24,608 nt of DNA from RGIG4079 sp045531405 (lineage in GTDB: Bacteria; Bacteroidota; Bacteroidia; Bacteroidales; Muribaculaceae): assembly GCA_045531405.1 (NCBI GenBank), contig JAZSDX010000007.1, forward strand, positions 1-24,608, written 5' to 3'. The notes under the pieces are model-generated. The model did no database searches. It saw only the letters and a list, made by a program, of their open reading frames with translations, and was not told the DNA's origin. Numbering within the stretch: the first letter of the stretch is position 1; every line of letters begins with the position of its first letter. Position numbers and translations under genes: made by a program. Below are positions 17,565 through 24,608 of this stretch, in pieces.

Positions 17565-17580
17565 TGTTCCACGTGAAACA
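17565..17580. promoter_or_regulatory. parS: parS (ParB-binding centromere site)
   Basis: TGTTCCACGTGAAACA is a 15/16 match to the palindromic bacterial parS TGTTTCACGTGAAACA; only position 5 differs. It sits in the 65-base gap between mnmG and apt, not in coding sequence. ParB sites of this form cluster near the replication origin in most bacterial phyla. The palindrome could also be read as a short hairpin, but no T run follows and the operon continues into apt. Confidence 0.7.
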
Positions 17581-17621
17581 TTTATATTCATCGAATAATC
17601 AACAACTTAAACCGTAGAACA

Positions 17622-18140
17622 ATGGAATATGTAAAATCAAAGGTTCGTGATATCCTCGATTTCCCCAAAAAGGGAATCGTATTTAAGGATTTAACCACTG
17701 TATTCAAAGACCCTCGTTCCCTACATCTTATCAGTTGGGACTTGGCTAAGTTATATAAAGACAAGGGCATAACTAAAGTTGTAGGTATTGAGTCGAGAGG
17801 ATTTATTGCCGGGTCTATATTAGCATTCAAATTAGATGCCGGATTTGTTCCTGTGCGAAAACCGGGGAAATTGCCTGCCGACACTTTTTCTACTTCTTAT
17901 GAAAAAGAATACGGCATTGACACTATTGAGGTGCATAGCGATGCAATTACCGAAGATGATATAGTTGTGATTCACGACGACGTTCTTGCAACCGGAGGCA
18001 CTATGGCCGCGGCAATAGAACTTATCAAGAGCATGCATCCAAAGAAAATCTACGTAAATTTCATCATAGAGATAAGCGCTCTTAATGGTCGAGCCTCACT
18101 CCCTCAAGATGTAGAAGTAACGTCTTTGATTTCTTACTAA
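17622..18140 (+). CDS. apt: Adenine phosphoribosyltransferase
   Basis: The protein has 172 residues. It converts adenine and PRPP to AMP (purine salvage, cytoplasmic). The PRPP-binding loop VVIHDDVLATGGT (115-127) is complete. The family motifs GIESRGFIAGS (55-65) and VPVRKPGKLPADTFS (76-90, with the flexible catalytic loop) mark it as Apt and not as Hpt or Xpt. It begins with DILDFPKKGIVFKDL, the usual Apt N-terminal signature. It lies 65 bases after mnmG, with the parS site in between, and 29 bases before uvrC. Confidence 0.96.
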   Translation: MEYVKSKVRDILDFPKKGIVFKDLTTVFKDPRSLHLISWDLAKLYKDKGITKVVGIESRGFIAGSILAFKLDAGFVPVRKPGKLPADTFSTSYEKEYGIDTIEVHSDAITEDDIVVIHDDVLATGGTMAAAIELIKSMHPKKIYVNFIIEISALNGRASLPQDVEVTSLISY

Positions 18141-18169
18141 TTTCGTAATAGGGGATGTAGATATTTCCC

Positions 18170-19987
18170 ATGCTGAAAAGTAAATCTCAACAGTTTCAAG
18201 AGAAGATATCGGTTCTTCCCGATACCCCGGGTGTCTATATATATTATAATACCGAGGGGGAGGTTATCTATGTGGGTAAAGCAAAAAATCTTAAGCGCAG
18301 AGTCTCCTCTTATTTTAATCATGAACATGAAGTAATACGCACTCGACTTCTTGTGCGAGCAATCCATGATATGAATTATATCGTGGTACCAACCGAACAA
18401 GATGCCCTCAATCTCGAAAATTCACTAATAAAGGAACACCAACCACGATATAATGTTTTGCTCAAAGATGACAAATCATATCCGTGGATTTGCGTTACAG
18501 CCGAGCATTACCCTCGTGTCTTTCTTACTTATAATTACAAAAAGGATGGTTCTAAGTATTATGGCCCATACACAAATCAAGCCGCAGCAAGAACAGTGCT
18601 ACGACTCATAGAAGACCTCTACCCTATACGCACTTGTCGCCATATGATTACTCCCGAATATATTGAAAAAGGGAAAGGACGTCTATGCTTGGAATACCAC
18701 ATGAAGCGATGCCAAGGCTGTTGCACTGGAGCAATCTCTATTGAAGAATATGCCACATACATAAATCGCATTCAACAGATTCTTCGTGGGGAAACGCAAG
18801 AACTAATGACCTACCTTAAAGAGGAGATGGGGCGACTTGCAATGGAACTTAGGTTTGAAGATGCGCAAGCCTTAAAAGAGAAATACCAATTAATCGAACA
18901 ATATAATGCTAAGAGTGTCATTGTGAGCCAAACGGTACAAGATGTAGATATATTTGGACTTGAAGATGATGACAAAGATGTGTATATCAATTATATGCAT
19001 GTGCGTCAAGGAGTTATCGTCAGCAGTGTTACGCTACAATATAAGCGTCGTCTCGACGAGTCGCAAGCACAACTATTAGCATATGCCATGAGCGAGATCT
19101 CAAAAGAGTTTTCAATTGACTATAAGGAAGTTATAGTTCCTCTCATTCCCGAAGTAGAAATGCCTGGAGTGAATTTTTTCATTCCTCAACGAGGCGACAA
19201 AATGAAACTGCTTGATGTATCGGTGCGAAATGCTCGTCAACGCAAAATCGACAATCTCAAACAAATGGAAAAGAAAAATCCGGAGCAGCGACTTGAGCGC
19301 ACTCTCGAACGAATGAAAACTGATTTCCGTTTGACTGAATTACCTCGACACATAGAATGCTTTGATAATTCCAACATACAAGGAACCAATCCAGTGTCAG
19401 CTTGCGTGGTATTTCGCAATGCTAAACCTTCTAAACGCGACTACCGTCATTTCATAATTAAAACGGTAGATGGACCCAACGACTTTGCATCAATGAAAGA
19501 AGTCCTTACACGTCGCTATACGCGACTTTTGCAAGAAGGACAAGGATTGCCCCAGCTTATAGTCGTTGATGGCGGGAAAGGGCAATTAAGTGCCGCGGTG
19601 GAGGTTCTTGAAAGATTAGGTCTGCGTGGTAAAATCGCAATCATAGGTATTGCCGAACGATTAGAGGAAATATTTTTCCCGGGAGACAGCATTCCTTTGT
19701 ATATTGACAAAAACTCCGAATCACTACGAGTAATACAACATTTACGCGACGAAGCACATCGATTTGGCATCACTCATCATCGCAAACGCCGTAGTAAAGG
19801 ACAAGTTGCATCAGCACTTGATTCAATAAAAGGAGTTGGAGAAAAAACTCGCACCACCCTATTACTCCATTTCAAAAGCCTCAAACGCATACGCCAAGCT
19901 TCGCTTGACGACATTTCGGCTGTAATTGGTCCGGCAAAGGCTCAAATTGTTTTTGATGCTTTACAGAAACTAAATGAAAAAGGATAG
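18170..19987 (+). CDS. uvrC: Excinuclease ABC subunit C
   Basis: The protein has 605 residues, full length. It makes both incisions in nucleotide excision repair. Domains in order: GIY-YIG nuclease (GVYIYYN 21-27, VIYVGKAKNLKRR 32-44); a cysteine cluster (C156, C173, C181, C184, C185) where UvrC proteins carry a [4Fe-4S] cluster; the UVR motif for UvrB binding (about 210-245, FEDAQALKEKY); the RNase H-like nuclease with D399 (CFDNSNIQG), D467 (VVDGGKGQ) and H530 (DEAHRF); and the tandem HhH DNA-binding tail (SIKGVGEKTRTTLL). The catalytic residues of both nucleases are present. It is the last gene of the run, before a hairpin terminator. Confidence 0.97.
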   Translation: MLKSKSQQFQEKISVLPDTPGVYIYYNTEGEVIYVGKAKNLKRRVSSYFNHEHEVIRTRLLVRAIHDMNYIVVPTEQDALNLENSLIKEHQPRYNVLLKDDKSYPWICVTAEHYPRVFLTYNYKKDGSKYYGPYTNQAAARTVLRLIEDLYPIRTCRHMITPEYIEKGKGRLCLEYHMKRCQGCCTGAISIEEYATYINRIQQILRGETQELMTYLKEEMGRLAMELRFEDAQALKEKYQLIEQYNAKSVIVSQTVQDVDIFGLEDDDKDVYINYMHVRQGVIVSSVTLQYKRRLDESQAQLLAYAMSEISKEFSIDYKEVIVPLIPEVEMPGVNFFIPQRGDKMKLLDVSVRNARQRKIDNLKQMEKKNPEQRLERTLERMKTDFRLTELPRHIECFDNSNIQGTNPVSACVVFRNAKPSKRDYRHFIIKTVDGPNDFASMKEVLTRRYTRLLQEGQGLPQLIVVDGGKGQLSAAVEVLERLGLRGKIAIIGIAERLEEIFFPGDSIPLYIDKNSESLRVIQHLRDEAHRFGITHHRKRRSKGQVASALDSIKGVGEKTRTTLLLHFKSLKRIRQASLDDISAVIGPAKAQIVFDALQKLNEKG

Positions 19988-20052
19988 ACAGTTTAGAAAT
20001 TATTTCACAAGTCGGCTGCGAAGAAATCAAAAAGAAAGACCTTATATAAACA

Positions 20053-20083
20053 AATAGGGAGTCTCTTTGCGAGGCTCCCTATT
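20053..20083. terminator. Hairpin terminator after uvrC, possibly bidirectional
   Basis: AATAGGGAGTCTC (20053-20065) pairs with GAGGCTCCCTATT (20071-20083) over 13 base pairs including one G-T, with the 5-base loop TTTGC. It lies between convergent genes: 65 bases after uvrC and 21 bases before the barrel-protein stop. The plus side is followed by only weak T content and the minus side by TTTGTTTATAT, so it is better placed for the minus-strand genes. Confidence 0.7.
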
Positions 20084-20104
20084 CATTCTGGTAATTTGAG
20101 TCTT

Positions 20105-21469
20105 TTAGAATGGGATATTGATACCCATGTTTACACTTGCATTTGATGATAGAGGCAAGCCTTGTTTTGTGAGTTTTCCCATAAAATGGTCCATTCCAAG
20201 GAACATATTAAATCCTGTTACATTCACATTCATCAACCATCCAAATGAACAACCATAAGTTCCAACTGCAAAATTCGCTCCAGCCGAAAATGGCTTTACC
20301 GGATTTATATTTGCCGACAAGCGAAACTCAGTCCATGAATATTCTCCTTGAATGCGAGTCGAGTTTAGTAATCCAAATTTCAATTTACGATATGCCGGCA
20401 ATGTGTATTCAGCTCCAAGGTTTAGTGTTGCGCCAAGCATTGTTGTTCGAGAACCGGCATCTCCCTCATCATTAAGCTCATACAGTGCAGAGATATCATC
20501 CATCATCAAATCCCATTCATCACTAAAATTATTTGTCGCCTCATCGTCAACATTAAACGAATATGCACTGGTTACAAAATTTCTATCTCCACCAGTTGAT
20601 GCCACCATATTGTTACTCCAACTGATAAAACCAAAGTCAAGCAGAGCAGCACTAAATGCCCAATCATTATTTGGTTTAAATTCTGCACCTAAATCCAATG
20701 CCATACCGAAGCCATTCAAACCAAAACCATCAATATCCATACCATCAACATACTCATGTCCGGTATCTTTATTTATCGCATGCTGATATTCAAGTCCTTT
20801 TACGCTTGCCTGTATCCGAGCATTGGTAACTGCACTCCACGCATCTTGCCCAAGTGCAAGTTCTGCCTTTTCAAATTCAGCATCTATATTTGCTCCACCA
20901 AGAATGAATTTCAATGCTCCACCAACACGCCATTTTTTGTCAAGTTGATGTGAATGTCCGAGAACAATCTCACCATACATATCGGTATGCACATCAAAAT
21001 CTGAGATATCATAAGTCTTATTCTCTATCCCCTCTTTTAAGAATGAGAATAGCGTTTTAGGTATGCGAGAATTGATATTTCCTCTCACATTTATGCTCAC
21101 TGTATTGTATCCATTAAATGCCTTAAATCCCGCACTAAGGAGATTGATATTTACATCTCCTGCCAATCGACTCACATCGTTAATATCATTCAAGAATGAT
21201 GCATCAACAGCTGGATTCATAAACATAGTTGTTTTACCATTTACATTATAGAAAATATTATCAAGTCCAATAGTCCCACGCATTGCCGCATTTGCATTAC
21301 CAATGGCTGGTATTGCAACAAAATTCTTCTCATTTGCAAATGCAGGATTTAGCTGATAACGATGAGTATAACCTTCGGTAAAATATGCCGAATTGGTATT
21401 TTGAGCCACTGCTCCAAACGATAACACCACAGTAGCTGAAAGAATTGCTGTTTTGATATATTTATTCAT
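20105..21469 (-). CDS. DUF5723-like outer-membrane beta-barrel protein
   Basis: I prefer the ATG at 21469 (454 residues) over one four codons upstream, because MNKYIKTAILSATVVLSFGAVAQ is a clean signal peptide. After it comes SAYFTEGYTHRYQLNPAFA, a pattern I recall from DUF5723-family proteins of Bacteroidota. The rest alternates short amphipathic strands rich in aromatic residues and glycine (for example MGINIPF at the very C-terminus, ending in F), as expected for an outer-membrane barrel of about 14-18 strands. No enzymatic motif is seen. It begins 22 bases after the lipoprotein gene stop, almost certainly in one operon. The role is unknown; a surface channel or scaffold is possible. Confidence 0.75.
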   Translation of the reverse strand: MNKYIKTAILSATVVLSFGAVAQNTNSAYFTEGYTHRYQLNPAFANEKNFVAIPAIGNANAAMRGTIGLDNIFYNVNGKTTMFMNPAVDASFLNDINDVSRLAGDVNINLLSAGFKAFNGYNTVSINVRGNINSRIPKTLFSFLKEGIENKTYDISDFDVHTDMYGEIVLGHSHQLDKKWRVGGALKFILGGANIDAEFEKAELALGQDAWSAVTNARIQASVKGLEYQHAINKDTGHEYVDGMDIDGFGLNGFGMALDLGAEFKPNNDWAFSAALLDFGFISWSNNMVASTGGDRNFVTSAYSFNVDDEATNNFSDEWDLMMDDISALYELNDEGDAGSRTTMLGATLNLGAEYTLPAYRKLKFGLLNSTRIQGEYSWTEFRLSANINPVKPFSAGANFAVGTYGCSFGWLMNVNVTGFNMFLGMDHFMGKLTKQGLPLSSNASVNMGINIPF

Positions 21470-21491
21470 GATTAAAATCATTTTCTATGGT

Positions 21492-23246
21492 TTATAATTC
21501 AGTCACGTAGCTACCCGAAACAGTAACCTTAATATTTTTGAGAACAATATGTTCTTTTGGTCGAAGCGACTCTTGTTGAGGTGTAGATTTTGCTGTTGCC
21601 ACAAACTTAATGCCATCTAAATCTTTAATCTCTCCCGTAATTCTAATCAATAACGGCTTATCAATTACCCCCGATTTCACGTTTACACCTTCAATAACTA
21701 CATTGTTTATTTGATTTCCATTAACATCAATAGGATAGCCTTTAATTTCAATATCCACAGGCAAGTCGTTGGTTATAGATGTTTCCAATTGCAACTTCTT
21801 TATCGTTAGATTTGCAATATCTTCAGTCCACCATCCATCTTCGGTACTACTATAAATAATATTTGAGCCATTTTTCAATTGAAGAGGTGCATAAATAGTA
21901 TAGCAACCTGTCATTTTCCCAAGATCAACACCCAATGGGAAATGACCAATCTCCTGCTCAGGCACGCAAAGATTATCAAGCGAAATTCCTATTGCCGTAG
22001 GAAGACCATTACCCGACAATACGTTTGACAATGATGTATATGGCACATATTGTGCATTTACATACTTTCCAAAGTAATTTCCTTGACCGGGATCGGTAGG
22101 AGATAAACAGAATTGACACCCTTGACATCCGGCACAACTTAATAAGAAATATTCATTATCTATTGAATATTTTTGATCGGGTTGATTTGGGCGCTTCGCT
22201 GTTAGAGTCAATCCGGTTTGTGCATAAAGTCCAAAATTTGTTCCTAATGGATTACTGAAACACACATAAATTTGAGGATTTACAAGCTTTATATCTGTCA
22301 TTTCTTGACTTAATACATCGGGGATTCCGGTCAAAGGAACATCTGATATGCTAATCTCGTCAAGGTCATATTTCACTTTTCCTCCAAATACCTCAACATT
22401 CAATTCATCCATTTCAAACAATATTACATAATCGGCCGCCGAAGGTATTCCTGCTACATTTATTACATCATCGGCATAAACAGCCACATATCCCGAATTT
22501 ATCCTCAAGCGATCACTAAATGTGAATGTATGAGTTTTATTATCTAAAGTGGCACCGGCTTTATGAGTATCCACCTCTGTAACCGACATTTTGAAATTCA
22601 ATGTTTTACCTTCTACTTTCTGACTACCGATTTTTACTATTCCTGTTTCCGGATCATAACTACCCATATTGGGTTCTCCTGTCAATCCCTTTGGCAATTG
22701 CATTTCAAAATCTTCCAACGTCCACGATTTGATATTATCGTCCAACCCGTCAACTGTCAATGCTATTTTAATGTCAAAATTGGCAACAATCAAACTTAAG
22801 TCAACAATATATTCACTCACACCACTTTGTTGATATGTAAACTCACTAAATTGTTCTCCTAAGTCAAAACGCATCGGAAATGTAGGCAATGTACTCATCG
22901 ATGCCGGAACATTGTTTTCTATGAGTGTGATTTTTGATTTAATAGGATCAATTTGAGGAGCCGGAATATTTATTGACGGGATATTTATTGGGTCTGATTC
23001 ATATGTTCCCGAATCAATCAACACATATTCGCCGTTTACCACCTTTACATGACCGGTATCTTCAATATGTAGGATTTCTTGCATTGCAATCTCATCAATA
23101 TTTAACGGCAAGACTAAATCTTTTACTTGCAACTCGGTTGTTGTGTCAATATCAGATAAATCATAATCGTTATCCACACATCCGGATACGACAACAGCCC
23201 CAACGAACATTGTCGTTGCGAAACGTAATAAATGTTTGGTTTTCAT
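21492..23246 (-). CDS. Bacteroidales lipoprotein of unknown function with CX2CX2CX2C motif
   Basis: The protein has 584 residues. The signal peptide ends in the lipobox VVSGC (C23), followed by VDNDYDLSDIDTTTELQV. The acidic, flexible residues after C23 suggest surface or outer-membrane placement, as in many Bacteroidales lipoproteins. The remainder looks like repeated beta-strand modules with proline-rich linkers (SINIPAPQIDPIK at about 91-103). Four cysteines, C371, C374, C377 and C380, form CAGCQGCQFC, which is unusual for an exported protein. I do not recognise a family with certainty. It is in an operon with the DUF5723-like barrel protein, so the two may form a surface complex. Its own TAnnTTTG element is 33 bases upstream. 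Confidence 0.72.
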   Translation of the reverse strand: MKTKHLLRFATTMFVGAVVVSGCVDNDYDLSDIDTTTELQVKDLVLPLNIDEIAMQEILHIEDTGHVKVVNGEYVLIDSGTYESDPINIPSINIPAPQIDPIKSKITLIENNVPASMSTLPTFPMRFDLGEQFSEFTYQQSGVSEYIVDLSLIVANFDIKIALTVDGLDDNIKSWTLEDFEMQLPKGLTGEPNMGSYDPETGIVKIGSQKVEGKTLNFKMSVTEVDTHKAGATLDNKTHTFTFSDRLRINSGYVAVYADDVINVAGIPSAADYVILFEMDELNVEVFGGKVKYDLDEISISDVPLTGIPDVLSQEMTDIKLVNPQIYVCFSNPLGTNFGLYAQTGLTLTAKRPNQPDQKYSIDNEYFLLSCAGCQGCQFCLSPTDPGQGNYFGKYVNAQYVPYTSLSNVLSGNGLPTAIGISLDNLCVPEQEIGHFPLGVDLGKMTGCYTIYAPLQLKNGSNIIYSSTEDGWWTEDIANLTIKKLQLETSITNDLPVDIEIKGYPIDVNGNQINNVVIEGVNVKSGVIDKPLLIRITGEIKDLDGIKFVATAKSTPQQESLRPKEHIVLKNIKVTVSGSYVTEL

Positions 23247-23278
23247 TAAACAATATTTAAGGGTTTAGTATTTTTTTA

Positions 23279-23286
23279 CAAATGTA
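23279..23286 (-). promoter_or_regulatory. -7 element of the lipoprotein/barrel operon
   Basis: TACATTTG on the minus strand is a full TAnnTTTG match, 33 bases before the lipoprotein ATG. No clear TTTG lies 20 bases further upstream. Confidence 0.5.
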
Positions 23287-23361
23287 ATGCTTTTTTACAT
23301 ATAAAACTCCGTTTTTATCAAAAATAAGAACACTAATAATTCCGTGGCAACATTATGACTA

Positions 23362-23404
23362 GTCCTAAATAAGCGTTACAAAATTAATACTTATTTATTA
23401 GGAC
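23362..23404. repeat. Imperfect inverted repeat near the IS 3' end
   Basis: GTCCTAA (23362-23368) pairs with TTAGGAC (23398-23404), extended by ATAAG/CTTAT (23369-23373 with 23390-23394) around a 3-base bulge. A 12-base direct repeat ACAAAATTAATA occurs at 23378-23389 and 23403-23414. These are likely terminal or subterminal transposase-binding sequences. Confidence 0.4.
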
Positions 23405-23419
23405 AAAATTAATAACTTT

Positions 23420-24307
23420 TTAGTTACACACAATGGAGCATGCTCCATTGTTTTTTGTTTTTTTATACGTTTTAATTTTTCTCTCTGATTGTCTATGCAT
23501 TTGTTCGGGTGTTAGATAACCACATGAGTAATGAGGGCGTTGTTTGTTGTAAATCTCAACTACGTCTTTAACAACTGCTTTCATAACATCAATTGGAACG
23601 TTATATTGCTCCAACAGAAATTCTTGTTTTAGCACTCCATTAATTCTCTCGGCTACGGCATTAGCATAGGGGTCATATGATTCAGTCATACTAGTTGTAA
23701 TCTTATATTTAGTAAGAGCTCGTTGATATATATCACTACAATATTGCACTCCTCTATCTGAGTGATGAATTAAATTATTCTTTGGGTAGCTTCTATTTGA
23801 CGCAGCCATTTTTAAGGCTCTTAAAGAGCCATCGGTGCTTAAACTTGAAGATATATCGTAGCCCATGATTTTCTTTGAATATGCATCTGTTATTAATGAT
23901 AAATACATGTGATTATCTCGTTGTCCAATATATGTTATGTCCGACACCCATACTTGTTCAGGACGGGTTATTTCCATATCAGCGATAATGTTTTTATGTT
24001 TTCTGAATCGATGATGAGAGTTTGTTGTTACGTGATAAGAACGTAAAGGCGTAATAAGCATATGGTTTGCCCGAAGTATATCAAAAAGTTTATCCCGACC
24101 GACATTTAAGCAGTTCAACTCTTTTTGTAGCAAATAATATAATTTACGCGTGCCTATACGAGGTTGGGTCATACGAATATTATCTACCATTGCAACAACT
24201 TGATCAGCGGTTTTTCGCTTATTTTCTAAACTCCAACATGAACGATAGTATTTTTGTCGTGTTATGCCGAGCAATCCACAAAGATTACTCTTGGACAATC
24301 GATTCAT
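23420..24307 (-). CDS. IS3-family transposase OrfB (DDE domain)
   Basis: The frame has 295 codons from its own ATG. It holds the N-terminal HTH_21-like region (PRIGTRKLYYLL, 49-60) and the rve/RNase H-fold catalytic core: D123 in WVSDITY, D184 in HHSDRGVQYCS and E220 in AVAERING. The spacing of 35 residues between the second D and the E is the canonical DD(35)E of IS3 elements. The frame is intact to a TAA. Its ATG overlaps the orfA stop (ATGA), and it is also open further upstream to the A_AAA_AAC slippery site, so the active product is probably the OrfAB fusion made by -1 frameshifting. Confidence 0.93.
   Translation of the reverse strand: MNRLSKSNLCGLLGITRQKYYRSCWSLENKRKTADQVVAMVDNIRMTQPRIGTRKLYYLLQKELNCLNVGRDKLFDILRANHMLITPLRSYHVTTNSHHRFRKHKNIIADMEITRPEQVWVSDITYIGQRDNHMYLSLITDAYSKKIMGYDISSSLSTDGSLRALKMAASNRSYPKNNLIHHSDRGVQYCSDIYQRALTKYKITTSMTESYDPYANAVAERINGVLKQEFLLEQYNVPIDVMKAVVKDVVEIYNKQRPHYSCGYLTPEQMHRQSERKIKTYKKTKNNGACSIVCN
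23431..23465 (+). terminator. Intrinsic terminator facing into the IS from its 3' end
   Basis: The perfect 20-base palindrome CAATGGAGCATGCTCCATTG (23431-23450) folds into an 8-bp stem with a CATG loop. It is followed on the plus strand by TTTTTTG and seven further T. It lies inside the last codons of orfB on the opposite strand. It would stop plus-strand transcription entering from the flank, not the transposase message. Confidence 0.65.
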
Positions 24308-24346
24308 TTCTTTGTATTGGTCGATTGCTCGGCAGAGGAGTTTTTT
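24265..24346 (-). promoter_or_regulatory. Programmed -1 ribosomal frameshift signal of the IS
   Basis: In the orfA frame the codons CGA AAA AAC give the slippery heptamer A_AAA_AAC (24346-24340). After a 5-base spacer comes a perfect 12-bp stem: TGCCGAGCAATC (24334-24323) with GATTGCTCGGCA (24276-24265), and a 46-base loop. The -1 frame is open across the site into orfB. Confidence 0.8.
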
Positions 24347-24608
24347 CGAATATCAATATTAAACTCTTTTTCTGCCATGTCAATCATCATATCAAAGAAC
24401 GCAACCTTATGATCTTTCATTTCGAGTTCATGTTGCAATCGATTGTTTTGACGTTCCAGCATCTTTACTCGTTCTTCTAATTCCAACAACTTTTGTTCCT
24501 TACTCTTTTCCATTGGTTTACTTGTTTTATTTGAGACATCAAAGTTACCATATTTTCTTAACCAAGTGGTAACGGTTGTATCACTTTGTATACCATATTT
24601 GCGAGCTA
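24304..24608 (-). CDS. IS3-family OrfA, C-terminal part (partial at window edge)
   Basis: The frame is open to the right edge. The ATG at 24513 is internal, not the start, because the codons above it continue the conserved domain: ARKYGIQSDTTVTTWLRKYG is the second helix region of the IS3 OrfA helix-turn-helix. After a basic linker, residues from KLLELEERVKMLERQNNRL form a heptad leucine zipper for dimerisation. The C-terminus ends STNTKK with a TGA that overlaps the orfB ATG. The slippery site is 34 bases before this stop. OrfA alone usually regulates transposition; fused to OrfB it gives sequence-specific end binding. Confidence 0.88.
   Translation of the reverse strand, partial: ARKYGIQSDTTVTTWLRKYGNFDVSNKTSKPMEKSKEQKLLELEERVKMLERQNNRLQHELEMKDHKVAFFDMMIDMAEKEFNIDIRKNSSAEQSTNTKK

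Larger units (their letters stand above)
23361..24608 (-). mobile_element. IS3-family insertion sequence, 3' part (runs off the right edge)
   Basis: The element contains orfA (partial) and orfB in minus orientation with the IS3 arrangement: helix-turn-helix plus leucine-zipper OrfA, DDE OrfB in the -1 frame, and a frameshift signal at the junction. The 3' boundary is not resolved because the other end, and so the inverted repeat and target duplication, lies outside the window. I place it at about 23361, where an inverted repeat begins. No similar copy is present elsewhere in this window. Confidence 0.7.

Noticed and set aside
17563..17583. mnmG terminator made from the parS palindrome
   Set aside because: The stem is short and G/C-poor outside the core, no T run follows, and apt follows closely in the same direction.
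1..24608. CRISPR array, tRNA or rRNA genes, prophage or defence island
   Set aside because: No regularly spaced repeats, cloverleaf-like sequences, rRNA motifs, integrase, or restriction/toxin genes were seen by reading both strands.

Overview
The window looks like a chromosomal segment of a Bacteroidales bacterium (phylum Bacteroidota). The reasons are AT-rich DNA, starts without Shine-Dalgarno sequences, several promoters of the TTTG-N20-TAnnTTTG type, a lipoprotein and beta-barrel gene pair of Bacteroidales character, and the ybeY-mnmG-apt-uvrC gene order. No species can be named from the sequence alone.

Left part (1-4153). The 5' end of a secreted, beta-propeller-like protein gene runs off the left edge on the minus strand. 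It is followed by a minus-strand nucleoside kinase with ThrRS-like N-terminal domains. Divergent from it is an MsbA-type ABC exporter with a near-ideal promoter. A strong hairpin terminator closes the exporter gene.

Middle (4208-12198). A tightly packed minus-strand run of seven glycosyltransferase genes encodes a cell-surface glycan, probably the LPS core or outer sugars. Five are GT-A type family 2 enzymes, one is a PF13704-type enzyme and one is a GT14-type enzyme. One of the family 2 proteins is fused to a Kdo/WaaP-type sugar kinase. The last gene of the run, an acyltransferase-3 gene, is broken by an internal deletion with a frame change. Directly upstream, in the same direction, lies a PLP enzyme of the O-acetylhomoserine sulfhydrylase type (metY-like), and before it an AlkD-like DNA glycosylase and a small unknown six-helix membrane protein.

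Right-middle (14790-20083). A 436-base intergenic region carries the promoter of a plus-strand housekeeping run: ybeY (rRNA maturation), mnmG (tRNA wobble modification), apt (adenine salvage) and uvrC (excision repair). A 16-base site one base away from the canonical ParB-binding parS sequence sits between mnmG and apt. A weaker parS-like site lies inside the alkD gene, 3.6 kb away. A hairpin terminator follows uvrC.

Right end (20105-24608). A minus-strand pair encodes a lipoprotein with an unusual CX2CX2CX2C motif and a DUF5723-like outer-membrane barrel protein. Upstream of the pair is the 3' part of an IS3-family insertion sequence that runs off the right edge. It has an intact DD(35)E transposase frame, a well-formed programmed -1 frameshift signal (A_AAA_AAC plus a 12-bp stem) and an intrinsic terminator facing inward at its 3' end.

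I did not find a clearly new defence, mobile or catalytic system. The observations most worth checking are the parS site(s), the glycosyltransferase-kinase fusion, the frameshift cassette of the IS and the decayed acyltransferase.
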